Origin: Trema orientale
Taxonomy: Eukaryota > Streptophyta > Magnoliopsida > Rosales > Cannabaceae
Assembly (NCBI GenBank): GCA_002914845.1
Contig: JXTC01000161.1
Coordinates: forward strand, 1 to 64,000
Direction: 5' to 3'
DNA length: 64,000 nucleotides
The translations under genes were made by a program, and so were the position numbers. This document shows, one piece after another, positions 22,354 to 32,299 of this stretch. Below the pieces are notes generated by a model. That model worked only from the letters and a program-made list of their open reading frames with translations. It was not told where the DNA came from and searched no databases. Position 1 is the stretch's first letter. Each line of letters opens with the position of its first letter.

Positions 22354-23433
22354 TGTTAGAATTTACGCCCTGAAAATATGGATATTTTGGATTTTTGCTG
22401 AATTAATAAAATGATATTTTTCTATTTGAATTTGTGCATAATTTATGTCTTTAAATATCAGAAAATCCCTAATTTATTTATGTGACCATAAATTTAGTAT
22501 ATAAGTGTTACATACATGAGGATTAAATTTACAGATAATAAACTAAATATAGTCCGTAATAATTAATTAAAGGTTGTGATCTTTAATTAAATATTATTAG
22601 TACAGTCCATTACTATTGAGAATATAATAGTCTTACCCGGACTATTGATGTATTGACATCACAATGAGGTACTTTATATAATTCGATTATATAGGATTGG
22701 ATCAGACATGGTTTAAATCTCACATAAATTCCGTTAACTACTGAGAATTCAAATAATATTATTAGATGATCATATGTAGATCAACCTTAATCTTGAGTAG
22801 TTATAGAATCCTATTTATAGTGTATTGATTCAGGACTTGAACAGTTTGAGTATTCAATTTATAATAGATTTATAAATTAATTGTTCATTGGAAAATCAAT
22901 GGTACACAAGGATAAAGATGTAATTAGAGAGATAAACGGAACATGACCTAGCTCTAATTATGAATTATCTATGGAGGATTGAACTACATGTAATGATTAA
23001 ATCGATGGATTACTCGCTGTTTTTTGAACAAATTAATTCTGTAATTTCAAGAGTGCAATCCTAGATTTTTAGTGGAGTAATACTAGAATTAATAAATTAA
23101 ACAAATTAATTAAAGAGTTTAATTAATTGTCGTAATTTATTGGAGCTTGAATTACAGGTCCCCAATTCCACCTCTTACAAACACTGTACTGTATATTACA
23201 TTATTTTTGTTACTGTACACTTTGTATAGATAAATTGGTTGTCTACAATAATTAATAATTTTTATTAATTAATTAATTAATTTTGAAATAATTAATTTAA
23301 ATTTATAGAGAGATAAGTTTCCTAATTTGTTTAAATTTTGAATTTAAAAATATCTAATTATCAGATAATTAGGTAAACAAAAATTGGGAAACTGACTGAA
23401 AGTAAAACACTTTTTCTTAAAAGAGTCTGCTAG

Positions 23434-23467
<34 letters not shown>

Positions 23468-23864
23468 TTAGATTAGATATATATATATATATCTAAGTTT
23501 ACGTATTTCTTAAAAAAAAAACAAAAAACTAGTCACATTTTTTTTAAAGTTATATACATATATATTAATTTAATTAATATATTATTTATTAAATAGTTTA
23601 TTAAATATATATATAACGTGAAACCCTAACAGAGAAAGAGATGTATTATTTTTTATAGAGCCCGCATAAACTAGAGAAAAAAAGAAGTCTTCTTATTCTC
23701 TGTAGAACAAACTCTTGTAATTTTATATGTTGAGAATATTACGAATACCTAAAATGTGAGTTTAAAATATTGTATGCAATGTCACACGTTCATTCAGTTG
23801 TGCTCGAAACTTAGATCGTAAGATCATGATGATTTAGAAGGCAAAAGTAAAATAAAAATCAACA
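22354..23864 (+). mobile_element. Solo LTR of an LTR retrotransposon (about 1.5 kb)
   Basis: Begins TGTTAGAATTTACGCC and ends AATCAACA, with the 5-bp direct repeat GATAT on both sides (22349-22353 and 23865-23869). There is no gag or pol between its ends and no second LTR nearby, which fits recombination between two LTRs leaving one. It contains a long AT microsatellite (23438-23485). Family not determined (Copia- or Gypsy-type). The intact target duplication suggests moderate rather than great age. Confidence 0.7.
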
Positions 23865-23869
23865 GATAT

Positions 23870-24735
23870 ATATACATATATAAATGTGTCGTTTGTGTAC
23901 ATGGATAGCTTCTTTCGTGCAACAGTACTGGTTGTACGAGCCCGTTAATTAGTCGGTACAATATCTTATCATTAGGCCAGATGCAACAAATCCAAGCAGA
24001 TGGATTACATAAAATCAAAGATGTCCCCACTTAATCATTGTGAGTTAGAAGCTTTTTCAGAAAAACAAAAAATGATTCAGAAACGATATCTAATACTTGG
24101 CCTAGCTCCGTGAAAAACTGGGATGTAATTATTACACGGGTGATGTTTGGTTTGGTTTCGTTTGGATTGAATGGAGTACTTTGGTTGGTTGTTTTCAAAT
24201 GCATAAAATGGCTATTCTAATAGAAATAATGATCCCTATAGGCTATAACTTACAAGTAATGAAATTGTCATTCCAAAACAAAATGAGTGAAACAGCCACT
24301 TCATTACAGTAACCAAAATCTTATAATATACAGAGATTCCAAATGAAATGCTATATATATATATATATATTTTTTTTTTTTCTTCTCCATTCTCAATCAA
24401 TCCCATATAGTGATGAAACATTCGATAGGTAATTGAGCTACCAATCTGCAAAACTAATACAGGAGCTCTCATTTCATATAAAAGAAATGAAAACGACTTT
24501 ATCCAAACAGAAAATTATATTCAAATTCACAACTGGATTTCGCTTCACTCCTTAATATTAACCAAGTTATGGAATTTCAATACTCTCACCAAACTATCAT
24601 TTAGCTTCCATTTCATAACTAAATAAACCCAAAAAAGACAAAAAAAAAAAAAAAGACAGAATCTAAAAATGAAAAAAATATTTCACATGGCCGGTAGCTA
24701 CATAAACCCCACCCAAATCGAATCCAACCGATTGT
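23870..24735. other. Intergenic region and 3' UTR of the following minus-strand gene
   Basis: Contains an AT microsatellite with T tract (24352-24380) and an A tract (24639-24654). The last 100-150 bases are probably the 3' UTR of the gene at 24736-25539. Nothing else recognised. Confidence 0.45.
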
Positions 24736-25539
24736 TCATTCCTTCTTAGCCAATCTAGGCAAAGTCCTGACCCGACTCGCCGGAGCGGATCCACTGCCCC
24801 CGCCCGATTTTCCCTTGTATTTTACAGACCCCTTTGACTTCTTGCCCTCGAAACTCAGCTTATTTACCTCCTCTACCACCTTCATCACAGTTTCAGTAGC
24901 AATAGCATCAGTATCCTCCAAAATCTGACGCCGAGCCCTCGACCCCACCGACCCAGACCCGCCATTGCTCAAACCCTCATCTGGGGTTTCTTTAGCTTTC
25001 TCGTTCTCGGAAGCCACTTTATCGAAATCATCCCCGAGCTTCTTCACCAGCCTCCTCCTCCGAACCCTGTGGGCCCCACTCGCCTCTTCCTTGTGGCCAA
25101 TCTCATCATCATCATCCTCGTCAATCAAATCCATGAATCTCCGCCTCTTCGTCGCGATCGGAGCCGGAGGAGGCGAGTCATCGTAATCATCATCTTCGGC
25201 ATCGGTATCATCGTCGTTGATGACCTTCTTTCGCTTGGATCCACTCCGATCCGACCCGGCCGAGGACGACTTAGCCGCGAGCTTCGTTCTGTTCTTCGCG
25301 ATCCTCTCTCGCTGGGCGCGGAGCTTGGTGACGCTCCCTTCGATCCGGCCCTGGAGGCGCAGCCGCTTGAAGCTGAGGCCGCCCATGGACCAGTGAGCCT
25401 CGTTGGCCCACGAGAGAAGCGGGTCCATGACCGGAACGGGCGGGTCGACGCGCTCGTCGTTGAGCTTGACGTCGGTGTAGATGCGAGGGCGGGGTAGGCT
25501 GGTGCCGTAGAACTTGCCAGGGCCTAGAGGTACCACCAT
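24736..25539 (-). CDS. Plant nuclear-type protein of unknown function, 267 aa
   Basis: A single exon read on the minus strand, starting ATG at 25539 in a good context (CCATGGTGG after GCGGC). The N-terminal 60 residues are the ordered, probably conserved part: PLGPGKFYG, SLPRPRIYTDVKLN, VDPP, then SWANEAHWSMGGLSFKRLRLQGRIEG. The rest is low complexity and charged. It has basic clusters that could act as nuclear localisation signals (SKRKK 101-105, KRRR 131-134, RVRRRRLVKK 158-167) alternating with acidic runs (about 109-121 and 140-146), then a Gly/Ser-rich tail. A short helix-forming segment near 215-235 (ETVMKVVEEVNKL) follows. Composition suggests a nuclear or nucleolar factor; I recognise the look of a conserved plant protein but no named family. 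GC is much higher than in surrounding DNA, partly from Asp/Arg/Pro codons. Confidence 0.85.
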   Translation of the reverse strand: MVVPLGPGKFYGTSLPRPRIYTDVKLNDERVDPPVPVMDPLLSWANEAHWSMGGLSFKRLRLQGRIEGSVTKLRAQRERIAKNRTKLAAKSSSAGSDRSGSKRKKVINDDDTDAEDDDYDDSPPPAPIATKRRRFMDLIDEDDDDEIGHKEEASGAHRVRRRRLVKKLGDDFDKVASENEKAKETPDEGLSNGGSGSVGSRARRQILEDTDAIATETVMKVVEEVNKLSFEGKKSKGSVKYKGKSGGGSGSAPASRVRTLPRLAKKE

Positions 25540-25904
25540 GGCCGCCGGTTAAAGAAGATTCAGGTAAAGATATTTAAGGGGTTTCTCTGAGGAATTTCGT
25601 CGAACAGATGAATGGCCGCTATGAACAGATCTGGTTTTGAGAGAAATGGTGGAACGAGATTATATGTATAGATGGTGGTTTTCGCGCTCTGTGAAATTGG
25701 CGGGAAGTTTTGGCGCCCTAACCATTGGAGTTTGGCGCCAGAAGTGGAAATGGTTAGGAGCGATATATGCCAAGATTCATCGTGGGCCGTAGCCCACTAA
25801 ACAAAATGGCTTTCATGGCTCTAGGGGTGTTTGTAGGATCCACCAAACCCCTAAAACCAAGGTTTCTAATTATAAGAAAACACGTGAAAATTACATGTAA
25901 TACT

Positions 25905-26402
25905 CGTTTTTTAAAACTTATTTCAAAAATATCCGTTTTTAAAACTTCTTTCAAAAATACCCATTTTTATGGTCCATATTTCATATGAAAAATATGAGTG
26001 ATCTACATTTACAATGTAAATTTTATCCATCAGCTACACATTTCATTACAAAATATGAATGGTATACATTTTAAAATGTGTGCCAATTTTTAGTGTAAAT
26101 TTTATTCATAAAATGTAGACCACGGTATACATTTAATGCATGAAATTACAAAATATAAATGGTACACATTTTAAAATATGTGCCAATTTTTAGTGTAAGT
26201 TTTATTCATAAAATGTAGACCACGGTATATATTTAATGCATGAAATATATACCGTGGTATACATTTCATGTGTATGTGTAAAACAGTGGTGGTCTACACT
26301 TCTCCAAAAAAAGGTATAAAAACGGGTATTTATGAAATAAAAATAAAAAATGTATATTTATGAAAATATAGTTTTTAAAACGGGTATTTATGAACTTTTT
26401 TC
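25905..26402. repeat. Inverted-repeat element with an internal 100-bp tandem duplication
   Basis: The left arm (TTTTAAAACTT...CAAAAATACCC, twice) and right arm (GGGTATTTATGAA, twice, with TTTTTAAAAC) are complementary, which suggests a MITE. The middle holds two 100-bp tandem copies (26048-26147 and 26148-26247) differing at a handful of positions, each with TGTAGACCACGGTATA. No target duplication was fixed. Confidence 0.55.
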
Positions 26403-26404
26403 TA

Positions 26405-26660
26405 AAAACACGGCTGTTTTTAGAAAAATACCACTTTTTGAAATATTTTTATAAAAGTAATATTTTTAGTATAGTTACTAGCTACCACTGCCTGAAACTT
26501 GACTACCGGTTACTAATTATCAGTTATATACTAGTTATAAATACCCTTAGTTACTAGTTACTAATACTCCAAAACTGGTTACTGATTACTAATTACTATT
26601 CTAAAAAATATCATTTTTCTAAACTTTTTCAAAAAGTGGTCTTTTTCTTAAAAAATGAGA
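26405..26660. mobile_element. MITE family B, partial copy 3
   Basis: Shares with the copies at 10339 and 10852 the TTTTTAGAAAAATACCACTT arm, a centre of TAGTTACTAG/AACTGGTTACT subrepeats, and the closing AAAAAGTGGT...TTTTC arm. The outermost ends are missing or too diverged to place. Confidence 0.6.
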
Positions 26661-26784
26661 TGTCAGATAAAAAAAAAAATGAGCTCACTGTAAATTTGCA
26701 ATAGTTTTCTAAAATATCTGTAGATGGTCTAATTTTCTCTTAAACTAACTAATTCAATCTAGATTTTAAAATAAGGGTTAATTA

Positions 26785-26946
26785 CATTTTGAGTATTTAT
26801 AAAGAAATGTCCTTTTCTTTTCTAGATCAATTTAAAAAATTACTGTTCTTTGCACTTATTTAATAAATGGTCATTTTATAATTTTATTTTAATAAATAAC
26901 CATTTTTAAGTTAACCTATTTTTTAAAAAATTAATCAATGTAATAC
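26785..26946 (-). mobile_element. MITE family C, partial copy
   Basis: Reverse-complement match to the right half of the element at 30055-30405: GAGTATTTATAAAGAAATG, then TTTAATAAATGGTCATTTTA and TAATTTTATTTTAATAAAT. Only one arm is present here. Confidence 0.6.
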
Positions 26947-27089
26947 AATAATACCCCCTTGTACGTTTAAAACACATTTTATAAAAAACATGACAAGAAA
27001 AACATTAACTAGAGAATACCAAAAAATGTGATTTTTCAAAAAATTTTGAAAATATTACATTTACAATATATTTAGAACATTATATATAT

Positions 27090-27332
27090 GGGCACCAATC
27101 CAGTAGGTATTTTTTTTTTTTTTACCTATACATAGGTGTATCATTTTGGCCAATGAAAATTTTTTTTGCACATTTTTCTATATTAAAAAGTAAGTGAGAA
27201 ATAACATTAATGATGCACGTCTTTTCATGCACTTTATTATAGCATTTGGATCACCATTAGATGATGATCAAATGGCTAAAAAAAATACCTACGCATAGGT
27301 TAAAAAAAAAAATACCTACTAGATTGGCAGCC
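27090..27332. mobile_element. MITE family D (243 bp)
   Basis: Ends GGGCACCAATCCAGTAGGTA... and ...TACCTACTAGATTGGCAGCC are imperfect inverted repeats, continuing inward through a T tract to ACCTATACATAGGT. Both flanks are TATATATA, so a target duplication is likely but cannot be told from an AT run. A similar start (GGGCACCAATACTGTAG) recurs at 32174. Confidence 0.7.
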
Positions 27333-28500
27333 TATATATATAATCCAAAATGCACCATAGTTTGAGCCATTTATAAGACTTAACTAATATATCACTTCTC
27401 AAAATATTTTCTCCGCAGGAGGTCTATATTTATTTTATACCATGACTGCCTCCCACGCCCATAGCTTGACTTTTTCTTTACCTTTGTCTACAACAAGAAA
27501 AAACTGAGTAAGCCACTAAGCTTAATAAGATAGTAAAACAAAGCTAAATAGCACGATAAAGTTTAAACCCTAGCCATAAACGAATACTAGTTCTACAATT
27601 CACACAGATATTAAACCTTCACATAGATATCACATAGAATAATTAAATAGACTCATAAATGATCTCAATATTTACATATAGAAATCTTCAACACCTATAA
27701 TTTCATAATAACATATGTTATATATAAAAATTGCCAATCTGATTCTCCGAAAATTATCACGGCTCATCATAAACACTGTGGATAGCGAGTAATTTCTAAC
27801 TCTAGTAGCTCATCACAAGTATCGCTGAATACTTTAAACCTAATAACTCATCACAAACATCGTCGATTAATGGGTAATTCTAACCCTAGTGCTATGAGTG
27901 TAGAATATTCAGAAATCAATAATTAGTCCAAAAAGTGTTTTTAAAATTAAAATCAAGCTCTAATGATCACACAATGGCAAAGCACTTTTTCAAGAAAAGT
28001 TACTATATAGTAAAATATTTTGGTTTCGAAGACTACCTTTCTTTTGAAGTTTTATTTCCAAATTTATGAAAGTTTTATTTCCAAATTTATAAGCTTATAA
28101 AATGACCTCTTATAGTTTTCAAAATAGTAAAAATCTGCTGAATGAGCTTGAATTTCTTGAATACAATACATATAACGAAGCAAAGAAAAATACATATAAA
28201 AATTTGAATTTTTTGAGTGTGAGATTTTAAATATATATGTACTAATAATCACAAAAGTATAATATTATATATATATATATTGATTCCTATTCAGTAGGCT
28301 TGAAATTTATAAGTATAAAATATCACCCCATTGTATTTTTGCTCGATGTGGGATTATAGGTTTTTATTTCTTCACAACACTCCTTTTGAAAGCCTATTTG
28401 CACTTTTAGGATATGTGCTAAAAACTTTACTTGGAAAAACCTAGTGATACAAAAACCAATTATTGAATTCGAGCCTCAAGGTTTTGTTCGACAACATTCG
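27333..28500. other. Gene-free AT-rich region
   Basis: Short direct repeats such as GAAAGTTTTATTTCCAAATTT twice around 28068-28089, and related CTCATCACAA phrases (27763-27860). No open frame with a recognisable domain and no RNA gene. Confidence 0.4.
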
Positions 28501-28519
28501 AAGTTGAAGTAATAAATCT

Positions 28520-28720
28520 GACGAAGTGGGTTGACTCAAATGGTAAGAGCACCCACAACTTGGGATCTCGGTTATAAATTCGAGTCGCACTGGGGGTAAG
28601 CGTGAAAACTTATTATCCCTAATGGGTTGGGGTGATGATAGGGTATTAGTAGGTATTTTTCTTTAATTTGTAATAAGTGGAGGTCATTAGTTTAGCCCCA
28701 CTTTTTTTTTAAAAAAAAAA
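28520..28720 (+). mobile_element. tRNA-derived SINE with target-site duplication
   Basis: A tRNA-like head carries an RNA polymerase III A box (TTGACTCAAATGGTAAGAGC) and a B box about 35 bp later (AAATTCGAGTCGC). A non-tRNA body and a T9A12 tail (28702-28722) follow. It is flanked by a 19-bp direct repeat AAGTTGAAGYAATAAATCT with one difference (28501-28519 and 28721-28739). Size and layout match plant Au-like SINEs. No coding function; it would have moved with LINE enzymes. Confidence 0.9.
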
Positions 28721-28739
28721 AAGTTGAAGCAATAAATCT

Positions 28740-29810
28740 TCTGTCTTTTGTGTAGAATGGAGGTCCTAACTACTCTAAACTTACTCTTTCTTGTCAAAAA
28801 CTAACAACAAAACTTATCTTGCACATACTGGGACATACATTTTTATAGCCAGGCTAAAATATTAAAGAAATTAATAAAAAACTACACAATGAAAAATTAG
28901 CTAAATTTTACAAGAAAAAAAATTCCTAAAACAATTTTTAAACGTACTTAATATTAAGCAAAATAGAAAACTATATAATTAGAATTACCAAAATCAAATC
29001 AAATTACTACCAAATAAAGATTTTCCTAAAATAAAATGTAATATACTTAATATTAACGGAATAGATCATAAAGTTATTATTTTTTTTTAGGCTAAATTCT
29101 CAATGTGTATTCTTGTCTTTATTCCATAGATATGTAAGTCTAATCAAATTGAAAATGACTATAATAACAAGTCAATCTCATCTATTTTTTTTTCATTAAT
29201 TAATTTGTGATCCAAATATTTTTGCTTTTTTGTTCCATGGATATGCAAGTTTAATCAAGTTGAAATAATAAGTCAATTTCATCTATTTTTATTCCATTGA
29301 TTAATATGTGATCCAAATATTTTTGTTTCTGTTTTTTTTTTTTTTTTTCCTTTCTTTTATTGGTTTGAACTTTGAACTTTTATTTTTTTTATTACCTATA
29401 ATATGGAGCTATTTAATTTTTTTTTCTTTTTTGCAATCATGTTTTCGCTACACAAAAGCTAAACGCATGTACGACATAGTACATAATAATATAAATATAT
29501 AATTTGTTTATTTATTTATTTTTACATATTGGAATAAAATTGAAATAAACTAATTTCTTTTTTAAACTAGGAACAATAACTAATTTAAATTTTACAATTT
29601 TTTTTTTCAAGTAAGATCAATACTTTAATAAAAAATAATTTTTAAAATTTCTTTTTATTTAAATAGTTCAAAGTTAATGAATACAATTCTTTATAAACAA
29701 CAGGTTACCACATATAAAACAATAAATACTCTCTCGTAATTACATAAACATTAAATACATAATATTTTTCTTTTTTGGCATAATTACATACCTTATTATA
29801 TGGGCCTATT
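28740..29810. other. Gene-free AT-rich region
   Basis: Two related segments near 29090-29225 and 29215-29330 share phrases such as TCCATGGATATG, TTAATTAATTTGTGATCCAAATATTTTTG and AATAAGTCAATCTCATCTATT, an old imperfect duplication of about 120 bp. Long T tracts follow. No gene seen. Confidence 0.4.
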
Positions 29811-30466
29811 TGATATAGTTTCTAAAGATCTTTTAAGGTTCAAAAATTACTTATTAGATATATTTTTAGAAGTATTTTTTTATTTATAAGATATTTTTCA
29901 GGAAGTATGAACCAATAATATTTATAAGAAGGTATTCTAAAAGTCATGTTTGGAATGACTTTAATTTTGGGAAGTAAAATATTAGAAGATCTTCCTAAAA
30001 AATTAGTGGGTTAATATGCTTCATTAAAAAGGTCTTTTAAATAGAAAAAGATTTTTAAACTTTTTAGCTAAATGGCCGAATTTTTGATCATAATTTGCAA
30101 AATGATCGTTTTCCAAACACTGTTAAAAATGACCAAATTTTAAAAATTATTTAAAAATAGTTATTTTTCATATTTAGTATATCAAAATATATTGACTTAT
30201 TTTTTAAAATTTGATTTATTTTTTAAAAAATCGATTTACTTTATAAAAAATAGATCTATAAAAAATAAATCAACTAAAAAATGGCCATTTATCAAAATAA
30301 AATTATAAAACGGTCATTTATTAAATATGTGTAAAAAAGCGGGCCATTTTTTACATTGATCTTTAAAAAAAGGACCATTTCTTATAAATACTCATGATCT
30401 TATGAGATTTTATCAAATTTTGGGCTCTAATTAAAAGCTCTTTAGAACCTATGCCAAACAAGTAAA
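29811..30466. mobile_element. MITE with TTCTAAAGA..CTTTTAA inverted ends, split by a nested MITE
   Basis: The left end GGGCCTATTTGATATAGTTT plus CTAAAGATCTTTTAA pairs with the right end TTAAAAGCTCTTTAGAACC plus TATGCCAAACAAG. Between about 30055 and 30405 a family C element interrupts it. Ends recall hAT or PIF/Harbinger non-autonomous elements; target duplication not resolved. Confidence 0.6.
30055..30405 (+). mobile_element. MITE family C (about 350 bp), nested
   Basis: Inverted arms: GGCCGAATTTTTGATCATAATTTG and ...AATGATCGTTTT on the left, against AAAACGGTCATTTATTAAAT and ...GGACCATTTCTTATAAATA on the right, around an AT-rich centre with ATTTATTTTTTAAA motifs. A partial reverse-complement copy is at 26785-26946. 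Exact ends uncertain by about 10 bp. Confidence 0.6.
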
Positions 30467-30984
30467 AATTATCCCAAACAGACTTTTATCATTCAATCAA
30501 AATTAAATTATTTAAATTAATAAAACACTAATGGGTAAATAGTGCGATACTCAATTAAAGAAGCATTTTTTTTTTTCATTCGATGAAAACAGGTAAATTT
30601 ATTGTACATATTTAATTTGATTGGTTGGTTAATTACTGGGCCATATCAAAAAATTTTGAGAGAAAATTCTAGAGTTTGTAATATCGGATTCTTATTTTAA
30701 AATCCTCACCATAAATAAATAGTTTGATAAAAAGTAAAGGAAAGCATATAACATTGGTGAACTACCAGAATATTTTCAAAGTAATTTTTTTTTTTCGACA
30801 ACCTTTCAAAGTAATTCGATATAGAACTAGTAGTACGTTTCTTACGAGCGTTTGACTTGGACGAGGTTTGGGGCAGTGTAAGCTGCGGACTCGCAAGTAA
30901 AAAATAAAATAAAATAAAATAAAATAAGAATAAAAACATTCTTACAAAAATCTAATCCCATAGGATCAAAAATTAAAAAATTCC

Positions 30985-31345
30985 GAAGGAGCTGATTTTT
31001 TAGAAAAATCTGGAATGATTTAGAATTTTAAATTTTTTTAGAAAAATATCACTTTTAATAAGTGTTTAGAAAATACTATTTTTTTCTTTAAAATCGATAT
31101 TTTTCAGTGATACTTGAGGTAATCAGTTAGGTTACTTTGGTTAACCAATCTAATTATTTGAAGTAACAAATCAATTTACCTCAGGTAATTTAACAGATTG
31201 CCTCAAATATCTCACCAATTAATAAAAAGTGATATTTTCTAAATACTTTTAAAAATAATATTTTTCTAATTAAATCTGAGATTTTTTATACAATTTAAAA
31301 AATATGGAATTTTTCAATTTTTTTTTAAACTTCTACCATAAAAAA
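30985..31345. mobile_element. MITE related to family B (GGTAA/TTACC subrepeats)
   Basis: Arms TTTTTTAGAAAAATATCACTT and ...AAAAAGTGATATTTTCTAAA match family B arms, but the central subrepeats are a variant (GAGGTAATCAGTTAGGTTAC, TTACCTCAGGTAATTTAAC). This suggests a sister subfamily. An AAAAT pentanucleotide microsatellite (30899-30926) lies just upstream. Confidence 0.55.
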
Positions 31346-31793
31346 TCAAATTTCCTAAAAAAAATTCAATATTTCGTTTACAGTCAAATAGTCAAACTAA
31401 ATCGAAAGCCAATCAGACTCAATGCATCATAATTGGTCATCCTAGTGGGGTGCATCACCAAGATAATCAATACGACCAGGTTTCATGTGAATCTAAACAT
31501 TTACCTCATGATTTTTGTGATTTCCTTGCCGCTAACGATAGTCGATGTAAAATTCCCGAATAAGGCGCGAACATTACGTGTGTATAGATAATATGTAGTT
31601 TTTTTTTTCCACTATAATTTTGTTAATTTATATATATATGGTTTTATTATACTAAAACCCTTTTCTTTTCTTTCCTTTCCTTTTCTTTTCTTTGCCTCTA
31701 ATTAAGAGTTGCTGAAACTTGTAAGGTTTTACCTTAAAGTAGACTAGTTTATTATTATTTTTCTTTCATTGGTTTGTTTGTATATATTATATA

Positions 31794-32169
31794 CTAGTAT
31801 TAATAGTACGTGCCTAAGCCACGTACTTGTGGGTGAATTTTTATTGTAATTTTGATTAACATTTTGGAAAAAAAAAAGTTAAAATTCTTAATAGAGAAAC
31901 ATAATGGTATTAAGTAAATAAATATCAGCATTGGTACACTTTTTGGGCTAGACCCATAAAAGTCCAAAAATATTCATATGTACTAATCTATAGTTTTTGG
32001 GCTAGACCCATAAAAGCCCAAAAATATTCATATGATTTTTACCGTGCACCATGACCAAAGGCAATTTAATTGCAAATTGATACAAAATTGAGATAAGCAG
32101 CTGGAAATTTGTTAAGCAGCTGGAATTTTGCACGTTTTCGCACATACGTTTTTCTATAATTGTAATAGA
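31794..32169 (-). mobile_element. Short non-autonomous Helitron (376 bp)
   Basis: On the minus strand it starts TCTATTACAATTATAG after host A and ends CTAG before host T. A 7-bp-stem hairpin (GTACGTG...CACGTAC) ends about 11 bases before the 3' terminus. No target duplication, as expected. The interior holds two copies of a segment with GGGCTAGACCCATAAAAG (31945-31980 and 31998-32032 approximately) and paired AAGCAGCTGGAA motifs, but no protein-coding capture. Confidence 0.75.
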
Positions 32170-32299
32170 TATAGGGCACCAATACTGTAGTGTTTTTTTT
32201 TTATTTATTAAATTACCTTATTGTTTTTGTAAAAACCTAATTTTTAAAAGGGTAATAAAGTAATTTAAACATGAGGGTATTTTGGTAATTTGGAATTTT

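Noticed and set aside
25069-25497. 142-codon forward ORF
   Set aside because: Antisense to the 267-residue minus-strand gene; Ile- and Arg-rich composition arises from complementing Asp and Arg codons.
28520-28600. Functional tRNA gene
   Set aside because: A and B box motifs are present but no tRNA cloverleaf; a tail and target duplication show it is a SINE.
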